Shown here: piece after piece, positions 33,718 through 42,859 of the stretch
How positions within the stretch are numbered: the first letter of the stretch is position 1
Layout: each line of letters starts with the position of its first letter
NCBI RefSeq assembly: GCF_001681715.1
Contig: NZ_LNWY01000006.1
Location: 368,969 to 432,968 of the forward strand
DNA: 64,000 nt
Origin: Tritonibacter mobilis
GTDB lineage: Bacteria > Pseudomonadota > Alphaproteobacteria > Rhodobacterales > Rhodobacteraceae
Reading direction: 5' to 3'
Position numbers and translations under genes: made by a program
Notes under the pieces: model-generated
Told to the model about the DNA's origin: nothing
The model's database searches: none
What the model saw: the letters and a program-made list of their open reading frames with translations, nothing else

Positions 33718-34887
33718 ATGACTGAGATGGTCTATGGCGCGCTTCCCGCGCAAGAGGGGGAGCCGATCCTCCCGAAATGGTGGCGGACACTGGACAAGTG
33801 GACGACGACTTTCATCGTGTCCCTGTTCATTGTTGGCCTGCTTCTGGGGCTGGCGGCGTCGGTTCCGCTGGCGGCGCGCAACGGTCTGGACAATTTTCAC
33901 TATGTTCAACGTCAGGCCTTTTTTGGCTGTAGCGCATTGGTGGCGATGATGCTGACCTCGATGATGTCGCCGACGCTGGTGCGTCGGTTGGCGGTGATCG
34001 GTTTTATCTTTGCTTTCGTGGCGATGGCGCTCTTGCCCATATTTGGCACCGATTTTGGCAAAGGTGCGGTGCGCTGGTACAGCCTTGGTTTTGCGTCGCT
34101 GCAACCGTCGGAGTTTCTAAAGCCAGGTTTCATCGTGCTTGCCGCTTGGATGATCGCCGCTAGCCAGCAGATTTATGGCCCTCCGGGGACGCTGCTGTCC
34201 TTTGGGCTTTGCATGGCAGTTGTGATGCTATTGGTGCTGCAACCCGACTTCGGTCAGGCCTGTCTGATCCTCTTTGGCTGGGGTGTGATGTATTTCGTCG
34301 CCGGCGCGCCGATGCTGCTCTTGGTGGGCATGGCCGGCGTGGTGATCTTTGGCGGCGTCGTTGCCTATTCCAACTCAGAACACTTTGCCCGCCGGATTGA
34401 CGGCTTTCTGAGCCCGGACCTCGACCCGACCACGCAGCTTGGCTATGCCACCAATGCGATCCGTGAGGGTGGTCTGTTTGGTGTCGGCGTCGGCGAAGGA
34501 CAGGTAAAGTGGTCACTGCCGGATGCGCATACCGATTTCATCATTGCCGTCGCGGCCGAGGAGTACGGTCTGGTGCTCGTCTCCATCATCATCTTCCTCT
34601 ATGCGATGATCGTTGTGCGCTCGCTGTTCCGCCTGATGCGCGAGCGGGACACATTCATCCGCCTCGCCGGGGCGGGTCTGGCCTGCACATTCGGCGTTCA
34701 GGCGATGATCAACATGGGTGTTGCGGTGCGTCTTCTGCCCGCGAAAGGCATGACTTTGCCGTTCGTAAGCTATGGCGGCTCCTCCCTGATTGCAGGCGGC
34801 ATCGCAATGGGTATGCTCCTAGCCTTCACCCGGTCCCGACCTCAGGGCGAAATCGCGGACGCCTTGCGCGGACGTGGGCGCGGATAA
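33718..34887 (+). CDS. ftsW: Peptidoglycan glycosyltransferase FtsW
   Basis: A 389-residue SEDS-family polymerase of the division septum, with about ten membrane helices. Family markers: GKGAVRWYSLGFASLQPSEFLKP (loop and catalytic region), PDFGQA, LPDAHTDFIIAVAAEEYG and LLPAKGMTLPFVSYGGSS. It works with the septal transpeptidase FtsI, not encoded in the window. It starts the run ftsW-murG-murC. Confidence 0.96.
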   Translation: MTEMVYGALPAQEGEPILPKWWRTLDKWTTTFIVSLFIVGLLLGLAASVPLAARNGLDNFHYVQRQAFFGCSALVAMMLTSMMSPTLVRRLAVIGFIFAFVAMALLPIFGTDFGKGAVRWYSLGFASLQPSEFLKPGFIVLAAWMIAASQQIYGPPGTLLSFGLCMAVVMLLVLQPDFGQACLILFGWGVMYFVAGAPMLLLVGMAGVVIFGGVVAYSNSEHFARRIDGFLSPDLDPTTQLGYATNAIREGGLFGVGVGEGQVKWSLPDAHTDFIIAVAAEEYGLVLVSIIIFLYAMIVVRSLFRLMRERDTFIRLAGAGLACTFGVQAMINMGVAVRLLPAKGMTLPFVSYGGSSLIAGGIAMGMLLAFTRSRPQGEIADALRGRGRG

Positions 34888-34933
34888 GAGAGGTGGGCCG
34901 GTCAACGGATAAGAACGCGAAGGCAGGCACAAG

Positions 34934-36031
34934 ATGACACAGAAACTGCTCCTGATGGCGGCGGGCGGCACCGGGGGGCATATGTTCCCCGCGCAGGCCT
35001 TGGCAGAAGCGATGTTGCGCAGAGGCTGGCGGGTGAAGCTCTCTACCGATGCGCGTGGTGCGCGCTATACCGGCGGCTTTCCCCATATGACCGAGATCAC
35101 CGAAGTTTCTTCGGCCACATTTGCGCGTGGCGGCCTGCTGGCAAAGGCTATGGTCGCGCCCCGCATCGCGGCTGGCGTGGCGGCGATGGCGCTGGAAATG
35201 CGGCGTGAACGACCCGATGTGGTGATCGGCTTTGGCGGCTATCCCTCGATCCCGGCACTGGGGGCGGCGACGCTGTTGGGGCTGCCGCGCATGATCCACG
35301 AACAAAACGGCGTGCTGGGCAAAGTGAACCAGAAATTCGCCACCCGCGTGGCACAGGTCGCGTGCGGCGTCTGGCCCACGGAGCTGCCGGAGGGCGCGCA
35401 GGGCGTACATGTCGGCAATCCGGTGCGCGGCGCGGTGCTGGAACGTCAGGGCGCGCCTTATATTCCGCCCGGCGATTATCCGATGTCGCTATTGGTGATC
35501 GGCGGCAGCCAGGGCGCGCGCATCCTGTCGGATGTAGTACCCGGCGCAATTGCCGCGCTGCCCGAAGCCATTCGCCGCCATTTGCGCGTCAGCCATCAGG
35601 CCCGCGATGAGGATCAGGCGCGTGTTGCGCAGTTTTACGCCGATGCGGGGATTGATGCCGAGGTGCAGCCGTTCTTTACCGATGTGCCTGCGCGCATTTC
35701 CGAGGCGCAGCTGGTGATTTCGCGCTCTGGTGCGTCCTCTATTGCGGATATTTCGGTGATCGGGCGGCCTTCGATCCTGATCCCGCTCGCCACAGCTGCA
35801 GGGGATCACCAGACTGCCAATACCCGTGGGCTGGTTGAAGCAGGCGGTGCCATTCGTATCCCGGAGAGCGCCCTTGACACCGCATCACTCGCAGAGCAAA
35901 TCGCCGCAGTCCTGACCAATGCCCAAGGGGCCACCCAGATGGCGAACGCAGCATTGAGCACAGGTATCCCCGATGCCACGGATCGTCTCGTGGCGCTTGT
36001 TGAACATTTGTCCGAGGAAGCTGCCCAATGA
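34934..36031 (+). CDS. murG: Lipid II synthase MurG
   Basis: A 365-residue GT28 glycosyltransferase that adds GlcNAc to lipid I on the inner face of the membrane. Visible: [15 protein letters not shown] near the N-terminus, [21 protein letters not shown], and [22 protein letters not shown] near the UDP-sugar site. Its last codons overlap the start of murC (ATGA), implying translational coupling. Confidence 0.97.
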   Translation: MTQKLLLMAAGGTGGHMFPAQALAEAMLRRGWRVKLSTDARGARYTGGFPHMTEITEVSSATFARGGLLAKAMVAPRIAAGVAAMALEMRRERPDVVIGFGGYPSIPALGAATLLGLPRMIHEQNGVLGKVNQKFATRVAQVACGVWPTELPEGAQGVHVGNPVRGAVLERQGAPYIPPGDYPMSLLVIGGSQGARILSDVVPGAIAALPEAIRRHLRVSHQARDEDQARVAQFYADAGIDAEVQPFFTDVPARISEAQLVISRSGASSIADISVIGRPSILIPLATAAGDHQTANTRGLVEAGGAIRIPESALDTASLAEQIAAVLTNAQGATQMANAALSTGIPDATDRLVALVEHLSEEAAQ

Positions 36032-37437
36032 CCCCTGCCACCAAATTGCCCGGCGACGTCGGCCCAATCCATTTTGTCGGCATCGGCGGCATCGGTATGT
36101 CTGGCATCGCCGAAGTTCTGCTCAATCTCGGCTATGTGGTGCAGGGTTCGGATCTGAAATCTTCTAAGATCACCCAGCGGCTGGAAACCCTCGGAGCCAC
36201 AGTATTCGAGGGCCAGCGCGCCGAGAATCTGGAAAACGCCGAAGTGGTGGTGATCTCCTCCGCGATCAAACCCGGTAATGCCGAGCTGGACGAAGCCCGC
36301 GCGCGTGGCCTGCCGGTGGTGCGCCGGGCCGAGATGCTGGCCGAGCTGATGCGGCTCAAATCCAACATCGCCATCGGCGGCACCCACGGGAAAACCACTA
36401 CCACGACCATGATGGCCGAGCTGATGGTCGCGGGCGGCTTTGATCCCACCGTGGTCAACGGCGGCATCATCCACGCCTATGGATCGAACGCGCGGATGGG
36501 GCAGGGCGAATGGATGGTGGTCGAGGCCGACGAGAGCGACGGCACCTTTAACCGGCTGCCCGCCACCATCGCCGTGGTGACCAATATCGACCCCGAGCAT
36601 ATGGAACACTGGGGCGACTTTGACCGGCTGCGCGACGGGTTTTATGAGTTTGTCTCCAACATCCCCTTCTATGGTCTTGCGGTCTGCTGCACCGACCACG
36701 CCGAGGTGCAAGCGCTGGTGGGACGGATTTCCGACCGCCGCGTGGTGACCTATGGCTTTAACGCACAAGCGGACGTGCGGGCGGTGAACCTCACCTACAA
36801 AGGCGGCGTTGCGCATTTCGACATCCTGCTGCAGGCCGAGGGGCAAAAGATCGAAGGTTGCACCCTGCCGATGCCGGGCGATCACAACGTCTCTAACGCG
36901 CTGTCGGCGGTGGCGGTGTGCCGTCACCTCGGCATGAAGCTGGACGAGATCCGCGCAGCACTTGCGGCCTTTGGCGGCGTGAACCGTCGCTTCACCAAAG
37001 TGGGCGAAGTCGACGGCGTCACCATCATCGACGATTACGGCCACCACCCGGTGGAAATTGCCGCAGTGCTGAAGGCTGCGCGTCAGGCCATTGGTTCTGA
37101 GGGTGAGGGCCGTGTCATCGCGGTGCATCAGCCCCACCGCTACTCGCGCCTGTCGAGCCTGTTTGACGATTTCTGCGCCTGTTTTAATGACGCCGATGTG
37201 GTCGCCATTGCCGAGGTCTTTGCCGCCGGCGAAGACCCTATTGAGGGCGCGAGCCGCGATGATTTGGTGGCGGGGCTGATCCGCCACGGCCACCGCCATG
37301 CCCGCGCGATCCTCAACGAGGACGATCTGCTGCGTCTGGTGCGCGAACAGGCGCGCCCCGGCGACATGGTTGTGTGCCTCGGTGCCGGTACGATTTCGGC
37401 TTGGGCCAACGGCTTGCCCGAAAGACTGAAGGGGTGA
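36028..37437 (+). CDS. murC: UDP-N-acetylmuramate-L-alanine ligase
   Basis: Adds L-alanine to UDP-MurNAc. The 469-residue protein has the N-terminal [17 protein letters not shown], the ATP loop [10 protein letters not shown] (about 112-121), DESDGTF, and DDYGHHPVE near the C-terminal domain. The start overlaps murG by 4 bp. Two small DUF2484 genes follow before murB. Confidence 0.97.
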   Translation: MTPATKLPGDVGPIHFVGIGGIGMSGIAEVLLNLGYVVQGSDLKSSKITQRLETLGATVFEGQRAENLENAEVVVISSAIKPGNAELDEARARGLPVVRRAEMLAELMRLKSNIAIGGTHGKTTTTTMMAELMVAGGFDPTVVNGGIIHAYGSNARMGQGEWMVVEADESDGTFNRLPATIAVVTNIDPEHMEHWGDFDRLRDGFYEFVSNIPFYGLAVCCTDHAEVQALVGRISDRRVVTYGFNAQADVRAVNLTYKGGVAHFDILLQAEGQKIEGCTLPMPGDHNVSNALSAVAVCRHLGMKLDEIRAALAAFGGVNRRFTKVGEVDGVTIIDDYGHHPVEIAAVLKAARQAIGSEGEGRVIAVHQPHRYSRLSSLFDDFCACFNDADVVAIAEVFAAGEDPIEGASRDDLVAGLIRHGHRHARAILNEDDLLRLVREQARPGDMVVCLGAGTISAWANGLPERLKG

Positions 37438-37480
37438 GGTCGGACGCACTCCGGCCCGCGACGGCAGAGGGGAGGGGCAG

Positions 37481-37744
37481 ATGATGTCCCTTTCGCTCAT
37501 TGCCAGCGCGGTCTGGGTGCTATGTGCGAGCGAGGTGGCGTTCCTGCCGCTACGCTACCAACGCCCACCCGGGCTGTTGCTTCTGTTGATTGCGCCCGCC
37601 CTGATCTGGTTGCTGTATCGAGATTTTGGCTTGCCCGCCGCAGGTTTTGGCCTGTTTGCGCTGCTGTCGATGTTCCGCAAACCTCTGACTTACCTATTGC
37701 GCCGCTCCTTTGGCGGGACCGAGAGTGGAGGTCCCCGGCCATGA
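37481..37744 (+). CDS. DUF2484 family small membrane protein, first copy
   Basis: An 87-residue protein with about three hydrophobic segments (SLIASAVWVLCASEVAFL, LLLLLIAPALIWLLY, GFGLFALLSMF) and a basic C-terminus containing RKPLTYLLRR. DUF2484 proteins are found almost only in Rhodobacteraceae, to my knowledge, in this same murC-murB position. Function unknown; a role in envelope assembly is guessed from context. It has a strong GGAGAGG upstream. Its stop overlaps the next start. Confidence 0.75.
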   Translation: MMSLSLIASAVWVLCASEVAFLPLRYQRPPGLLLLLIAPALIWLLYRDFGLPAAGFGLFALLSMFRKPLTYLLRRSFGGTESGGPRP

Positions 37745-37989
37745 ACACCTCGTTGATCCTTGCCTGTCTCTGGGTGGTGCTGGCCAATGTGCTGGCGCTG
37801 ATCCCGTCAAAAGACAACCACTGGACCCGCGCCTATGTGCTGATCGCAATCGGCATCCCGATCCTCGGATATGTTACCTATGAAAATGGCCCATGGTGGG
37901 GGCTGGCGATGCTGGTTGCGGGCATGTCGATCCTGCGCTGGCCGGTGATCTATCTGGTGCGCTGGCTGCGCGGATTGCGGCGCGGGTGA
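37741..37989 (+). CDS. DUF2484 family small membrane protein, second copy
   Basis: An 82-residue protein related to the preceding one in size, hydrophobic pattern and C-terminal motif ([16 protein letters not shown] against RKPLTYLLRRSFG). Its ATG overlaps the preceding stop (ATGA), so the two are translationally coupled and may form a pair or heteromer. Starts [20 protein letters not shown]. Confidence 0.72.
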   Translation: MNTSLILACLWVVLANVLALIPSKDNHWTRAYVLIAIGIPILGYVTYENGPWWGLAMLVAGMSILRWPVIYLVRWLRGLRRG

Positions 37990-38056
37990 ATGGCTCAGGG
38001 GTTTTCCTTTGGATGGGCATGGCCTAAACCCACCGCAAAACCTGAAGCGAGCCATT

Positions 38057-38983
38057 ATGACCGACCTTCCTGCCGTACGCGGGCGACTGACGCCGAACCG
38101 AGACCTCTCTGACCTCACTTGGCTGCGCGTGGGCGGGCCTGCGGATTACCTGTTTCAGCCCGCAGATCTTGAGGATTTGCAGAGCTTCCTGCGGGATCTC
38201 CCTGCAGATGTGGATGTTTTTCCCATGGGGGTCGGGTCAAACCTGATCGTACGGGACGGCGGTTTGCGCGCAGTGGTGATCCGGCTTGGTCGGGGGTTCA
38301 ACACGATTGAAATCGAGGGCGACACCGTCACCGCAGGCGCAGCGGCGTTGGATGCGCATGTGGCCCGCAAGTCTGCTGAGGCTGGGGTGGATTTGACGTT
38401 CCTGCGCACCATTCCCGGCAGTATCGGCGGGGCTGTGCGAATGAATGCCGGATGCTATGGCTCCTATGTCGCGGATGTCTTTGTCTCAGCACAGGTGGTG
38501 TTGCGCGATGGCAGTCTAAAAACGTTGACCGCTGAAGACCTGAATTTCCAGTATCGCCAGACCGATCTGTCAAAGGGGGCTGTACTGGTCTCTGCCACGC
38601 TATGCGGCCCTGAGGGCGATCCCGATGCACTCGCCACGCGCATGGAAGAACAATTGCGTAAGCGTGACGAAAGCCAGCCCACCAAAGAGCGCTCGGCGGG
38701 ATCGACCTTTCGCAATCCGGCGGGATTTTCCTCCACGGGCAAGGCAGATGACGTGATGGACCTCAAGGCGTGGAAGGTGATCGACAACGCCGGATTGCGG
38801 GGCGCGACCCTTGGCGGCGCGCAAATGAGCGTAAAACATTCCAACTTCATGATTAATGCCGGTGATGCAACAGCCGCTGATCTTGAAGGATTGGGCGAAA
38901 ATGTGCGAAAAAAGGTTTACGCGGACTCCGGCATTTGGCTAGAATGGGAAATCATGCGTGTGGGCGATCCTGAGCGGTCGTAA
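38057..38983 (+). CDS. murB: UDP-N-acetylenolpyruvoylglucosamine reductase
   Basis: A 308-residue FAD enzyme that reduces UDP-GlcNAc-enolpyruvate to UDP-MurNAc. The FAD site is seen in [13 protein letters not shown] and [19 protein letters not shown]. The catalytic serine motif is AGSTFRNP, and the C-terminus has [15 protein letters not shown]. The TFRNP loop fits a type I/IIa enzyme. The ATG at 38057 ([11 protein letters not shown]) is chosen because the longer form adds unrelated residues. Confidence 0.96.
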   Translation: MTDLPAVRGRLTPNRDLSDLTWLRVGGPADYLFQPADLEDLQSFLRDLPADVDVFPMGVGSNLIVRDGGLRAVVIRLGRGFNTIEIEGDTVTAGAAALDAHVARKSAEAGVDLTFLRTIPGSIGGAVRMNAGCYGSYVADVFVSAQVVLRDGSLKTLTAEDLNFQYRQTDLSKGAVLVSATLCGPEGDPDALATRMEEQLRKRDESQPTKERSAGSTFRNPAGFSSTGKADDVMDLKAWKVIDNAGLRGATLGGAQMSVKHSNFMINAGDATAADLEGLGENVRKKVYADSGIWLEWEIMRVGDPERS

Positions 38984-39292
38984 CCTCCGAAAACTCAAGT
39001 GAATTCATGAATTTGGGCCAGTGTGGCGATGTGCCGTCCGGGCTCTGCGGCGAGGTTTCGAGGGGATCAGGGCGCGCTGACAGGTTACCTTGGTTAATGA
39101 AGCTGTAACGCTTTAGTCATAATCTGGGCACTGTCGGAGCGGGCCGTGACGTGTTCGCAGGTGTGAAAATTCGGCAAAGGGGAACAGGCCCCCGCTGTCG
39201 AGACAAAGAATTGCTGTACGGGAGCCGGAAAACCGGTGCCGTTATAATGATAATACGGGCGCAAATGCCCGAGTAAAATTGAGGCAGTGATC
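38984..39292. other. Intergenic region between murB and ddl
   Basis: A 309 bp gap in an otherwise tight cluster. It holds a 12 bp palindrome AATTCATGAATT (39002-39013), a CATAAT-like -10 near 39119, and a perfect TATAAT (39243-39248) without a convincing -35. It probably contains a separate promoter for ddl-ftsQ-ftsA. No gene seen. Confidence 0.5.
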
Positions 39293-40213
39293 GTGGGTGG
39301 AGCGAGCGGAACACTCCCGAAGGTTGCGATGTTGATGGGCGGCCCCTCTGCGGAGCGCGAGGTGTCACTGTCGACGGGGCGTGAATGCGCCCGCGCGCTG
39401 AGGGGGGAGGGCTATGAGGTGATCGAGGTCGATGCAGGCCAGGACCTTGTGGCGCAACTCAAAGACATCAAACCGGATGTGGTTTTCAACGCGCTACATG
39501 GTCGTTGGGGCGAAGACGGCTGCGTGCAGGGCATCCTTGAATGGCTGCGCATTCCCTACACCCATTCCGGCGTGCTGGCTTCCGCCTTGGCGATGGACAA
39601 AGAACGTTCCAAAGCGGCCTATCGCATCGCTGGTCTGCCGGTGGTGGATAGCGTTCTGGCCTCAAAAGATGAGGTGATGGCCGGGCATGTGATCGCGCCG
39701 CCTTATGTGGTAAAGCCCAACAATGAGGGCTCCTCCGTCGGGATCTATATCGTGCATGAGGCCGCAAACAGCCCGCCGCAGCTCTCGGACGAGATGCCCG
39801 CGCGGGTGATGGTCGAAACATATGCGCCGGGTCGCGAGATGACAGTGACGGTGATGGGCGATCGCGCACTTTGCGTGACCGACATCCTCACCGATGGTTG
39901 GTACGACTATGAGGCCAAATATGCCACGGGCGGGTCGCGCCATGTGCTGCCTGCGGATGTGCCCGAAGAGATCACCAATCTCTGCCTTGACTACGCGGCT
40001 CGCGCCCATCACGTGCTTGGCTGTCGCGGTATCTCACGTACAGATTTTCGTTGGGATGAGGCACGCGGTGCCGAGGGGCTGGTGCTTCTTGAGACCAACA
40101 CACAGCCGGGCATGACGCCAACCTCTCTGTCGCCTGAACAGGCGGAGCATTGCGGGATCACATTTGGCCAGCTGTGCGCATGGCTGGTGGAGGACGCCTC
40201 ATGCGAGCGTTGA
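39293..40213 (+). CDS. ddl: D-alanine-D-alanine ligase
   Basis: A 306-residue ATP-grasp enzyme that makes D-Ala-D-Ala for the peptidoglycan stem. Visible: [43 protein letters not shown], and the catalytic-region [21 protein letters not shown] chose the GTG at 39293 because GAGG (39281-39284) is 8 nt upstream; another in-frame GTG at 39287 is too close to it. The 3' end overlaps ftsQ by 13 bp. Confidence 0.95.
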   Translation: MGGASGTLPKVAMLMGGPSAEREVSLSTGRECARALRGEGYEVIEVDAGQDLVAQLKDIKPDVVFNALHGRWGEDGCVQGILEWLRIPYTHSGVLASALAMDKERSKAAYRIAGLPVVDSVLASKDEVMAGHVIAPPYVVKPNNEGSSVGIYIVHEAANSPPQLSDEMPARVMVETYAPGREMTVTVMGDRALCVTDILTDGWYDYEAKYATGGSRHVLPADVPEEITNLCLDYAARAHHVLGCRGISRTDFRWDEARGAEGLVLLETNTQPGMTPTSLSPEQAEHCGITFGQLCAWLVEDASCER

Positions 40214-41100
40214 CCTCCCGTATGTCTCGCAATCGTGCCGCCGAGGGAAAGGCCGATCCCGCGCCCTCCCGGCTGAAGTATCGTATTCAGCGCTGGATGC
40301 TCACCCCCGGTATTCGCACCGGGCTGCGTGTGGGGTTGCCGCTTGGTGTCATTTTGATCGCTGCGGGCAGTTATCTGGCGAGCGAGGCGCGCCGGGATCA
40401 CTTGGTGGCTCTTTATAATGAGGCGCGCGCATCCTTTGAGACCCGCCCTGAATTCATGGTTAACGTGATGGCCATCGACGGGGCAGGAGAGAGTGTTGCG
40501 ACCGACATCCGCGAAGTCACCTCTCTGGATTTGCCGCTAAGCTCCTTTGATCTGGATCTTCCAGCCATTCGCGATCTGATTGTGGGGCTTGATCCGGTCA
40601 AAACCGCAGCCGTGCGCATCCGCCCCGGTGGCATCCTGCAAGTCGATGTGGTGGAGCGTGAGCCTGCGATTGTGTGGCGCAGCCGGGATGGTCTGGCGCT
40701 GCTCGATGAAACCGGTGCCTTTGTGGCCGAACTTGGTCAGCGCAGCCTTCATCCTGAACTGCCGCTGATTGCAGGGCGGGGCGCGGACAAACGCGCAGCG
40801 GAGGCCCTGCGTCTGTTTGCGGCGGCGCGCCCACTTGGGGATCGCTTGCGCGGCATCGTGCGCATTGGTGAACGGCGCTGGGACGTTGTGCTGGATCGCG
40901 GTCAGCGCATTCAGTTGCCGGTGGAACGCCCGGTGGCAGCGCTTGAGCGGGTGATTGCCGTAAGTGAAGTAAAAGACCTTTTGGAACGGGACGTGGCTGT
41001 CGTGGATTTGCGCCTGCCCGCCCGTCTGACCGTGCGGATGAATGCACCAGCCGTTGAGGACTGGTGGCGCATCCGTCAATTGAATGAGAGCTCCTATTGA
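40201..41100 (+). CDS. ftsQ: Cell division protein FtsQ
   Basis: A 299-residue bitopic protein linking early and late divisome proteins. A basic cytoplasmic N-terminus is followed by one membrane helix (about 38-63, [20 protein letters not shown]), then a POTRA domain ([43 protein letters not shown]) and the FtsQ beta domain. The ATG at 40201 lies within the end of ddl, giving tight coupling. Confidence 0.92.
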   Translation: MRALTSRMSRNRAAEGKADPAPSRLKYRIQRWMLTPGIRTGLRVGLPLGVILIAAGSYLASEARRDHLVALYNEARASFETRPEFMVNVMAIDGAGESVATDIREVTSLDLPLSSFDLDLPAIRDLIVGLDPVKTAAVRIRPGGILQVDVVEREPAIVWRSRDGLALLDETGAFVAELGQRSLHPELPLIAGRGADKRAAEALRLFAAARPLGDRLRGIVRIGERRWDVVLDRGQRIQLPVERPVAALERVIAVSEVKDLLERDVAVVDLRLPARLTVRMNAPAVEDWWRIRQLNESSY

Positions 41101-41101
41101 T

Positions 41102-42436
41102 ATGACAGATCTGTATCAATCCCAACGTGCGATGCGGCAGATGCGCCGCCAGGCCATGCAACGCGGTGTGGTGGCCATTCTGGATGTGGGCAGTTCCAAG
41201 ATTTCCTGTCTGGTGCTGCGGTTCGACGGGATCGGGCGGCTGAGTGAGGACAACTCCATCGGCTCGCTGGCGGGGCAGTCGGGGTTCCGCGTCATTGGTG
41301 CGGCCACCACACGCTCGCGCGGGGTACAGTTTGGCGAGATTTCCGCCATGCAGGAAACCGAGCGCGCCATTCGCACTGCCGTTCAGGCGGCGCAGAAGAT
41401 GGCCGAGGTTCGGGTCGATCATGTGATTGCCTGTTTCTCCGGCGCCCTGCCGCGCTCTTATGGGCTGGACGCCACGGTCGAACTCGAAGGGCAGGAAGTC
41501 ACCGAGAATGAAATCGCCCGCGTGCTGGCCGCCTGCGAGGTGCCGGAATATGGCGCGGGGCGCGAGGTGCTGCACGCGCAGCCGGTGAATTTCGCACTCG
41601 ACAATCGTTCCGGTCTTGAGGACCCACGCGGCCAGATGGGGCAGGCGCTTTCGGTTGATATGCATATGCTGACGGTCGAGGCGGCGGCGATCCAGAACTT
41701 GGTGCGCTGCGTGCAGCGTTGTGATCTGGAACTCGCAGGGATTGCCTCTTCGGCCTATGTGTCGGGCATTTCCGCCCTTGTTGAGGACGAGCAGGAGCTG
41801 GGCGCGGCCTGTATCGACATGGGGGGCGGAACCACCTCGGTGTCGATCTTCATGAAGAAACACATGATCTATGCCGATGCGGTGCGTATGGGCGGTGATC
41901 ACATCACCAGCGACATTTCCATGGGGCTCGGGGTGCCGACTGCCACCGCTGAGCGGATCAAGACCATGTCGGGGGGCGTGCATGCCACCGGGGCGGATGA
42001 CCGTGACATGATCGACATCGGTGGCGAGACCGGCGACTGGGAGCGCGACCGCCGCACGGTCAGCCGGGCCGAACTCATCGGGATCATGCGTCCCCGGGTC
42101 GAGGAGATCTTGGAGGAGGTGCGCGTCCGTCTCGACGCCGCCGGGTTCGACCATCTGCCCAGCCAGCAAATCGTTCTGACCGGCGGCTCCAGCCAGATCC
42201 TCGGGCTTGATGGGCTTGCAAGCCGCATCCTTGGCCAGCAGGTCCGTCTGGGGCGCCCGATGCGGGTGCACGGGCTGCCACAGGCGGTGACCGGGCCGGG
42301 CTTTGCCTCGGCGGTGGGGATGTGTCTCTTTGCTGCCCATCCGCAGGATGAATGGTGGGATTTCGATGCGCCTGTGGACCGGATGGCGGGTGGATCGATG
42401 CGCCGCGTCGTGCGTTGGTTTAAGGACAACTGGTGA
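41102..42436 (+). CDS. ftsA: Cell division protein FtsA
   Basis: A 444-residue actin-like protein that tethers FtsZ to the membrane. Visible: VAILDVGSSKISCLVLR (phosphate 1), DMGGGTTSVSIF (phosphate 2), GGSSQILGLDGLASRILG (adenosine), and a C-terminal amphipathic stretch MRRVVRWFKDNW that should bind the membrane. The ATG at 41102 starts 2 bp after the ftsQ stop codon. ftsZ follows only after a 423 bp regulatory gap. Confidence 0.95.
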   Translation: MTDLYQSQRAMRQMRRQAMQRGVVAILDVGSSKISCLVLRFDGIGRLSEDNSIGSLAGQSGFRVIGAATTRSRGVQFGEISAMQETERAIRTAVQAAQKMAEVRVDHVIACFSGALPRSYGLDATVELEGQEVTENEIARVLAACEVPEYGAGREVLHAQPVNFALDNRSGLEDPRGQMGQALSVDMHMLTVEAAAIQNLVRCVQRCDLELAGIASSAYVSGISALVEDEQELGAACIDMGGGTTSVSIFMKKHMIYADAVRMGGDHITSDISMGLGVPTATAERIKTMSGGVHATGADDRDMIDIGGETGDWERDRRTVSRAELIGIMRPRVEEILEEVRVRLDAAGFDHLPSQQIVLTGGSSQILGLDGLASRILGQQVRLGRPMRVHGLPQAVTGPGFASAVGMCLFAAHPQDEWWDFDAPVDRMAGGSMRRVVRWFKDNW

Positions 42437-42487
42437 TTTGCGCGGCGCTCGGCAAACCTTTGCCGATTGCCGCAAATGCGCCAAAAG

Positions 42488-42518
42488 TTACCCACAGGTT
42501 TCCCACAGCTTCTCCACA
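42488..42518 (+). promoter_or_regulatory. Three tandem DnaA-box-like sites upstream of ftsZ
   Basis: TTACCCACA (42488-42496), TTTCCCACA (42499-42507) and TTCTCCACA (42510-42518) start exactly 11 bp apart. Each differs at one position from the relaxed DnaA box TT(A/T)TNCACA. In Caulobacter DnaA is known to activate ftsZ; here the sites are 342 bp before the ftsZ start. Confidence 0.55.
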
Positions 42519-42775
42519 TTGGTCGTGACAGGCCCGTGCGGATCAGGTAAAGCTGCATGAAATAGGCTGAAAATCAGCGATGTGCGAGGCCGAGCAGGGG
42601 TTCGCCGCAATCTGAAGTTAAGGTTTTTGCCGTCCGCGTTTTGCGTGCGGGGTGACCTTCTGTTGTGTGTTGGTCCTGTAATTTACACCATATTTCGCCA
42701 GAAAGGCGATATTCGGCAAGTTCCCACGCCTTTTGGCCCATATTTTGTGGGGCAATGCGCTTTTGGGGATGACGA

Positions 42776-42780
42776 GACTC
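42776..42780. promoter_or_regulatory. GANTC (CcrM methylation) site upstream of ftsZ
   Basis: GACTC, 79 bp before the ftsZ ATG. GcrA is known to act at methylated GANTC promoters in Caulobacter, and gcrA is in this window; a functional link is inference. Confidence 0.4.
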
Positions 42781-42859
42781 ATGCGTCGCGATAAGATTAA
42801 GGCAGAAGAGTGACAATCGACGCCCTTGCGGGAGGGCTAAAAACACAGGCGGAAAAAGC

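Larger units (their letters stand above)
42437..42859. other. ftsA-ftsZ intergenic regulatory region
   Basis: A 423 bp gap with no gene. It contains three DnaA-box-like 9-mers in tandem (42488-42518), one GANTC site (GACTC, 42776-42780) that CcrM could methylate, and small inverted repeats. It presumably holds the ftsZ promoter, which I could not place exactly. Confidence 0.6.

Noticed and set aside
35806..37500. A 564-codon open frame opposite murC and the end of murG.
   Set aside because: The murG and murC frames carry full motif sets and normal lengths; the antisense frame is His/Asp-rich shadow sequence.
39243..39248. A perfect TATAAT upstream of ddl.
   Set aside because: No acceptable -35 at 16-18 bp, so I describe it in the gap entry but do not call a promoter.
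42582..42794. A 70-codon ORF in the ftsA-ftsZ gap.
   Set aside because: No ribosome-binding site, odd composition (Arg/Cys/Phe-rich), and no motif.
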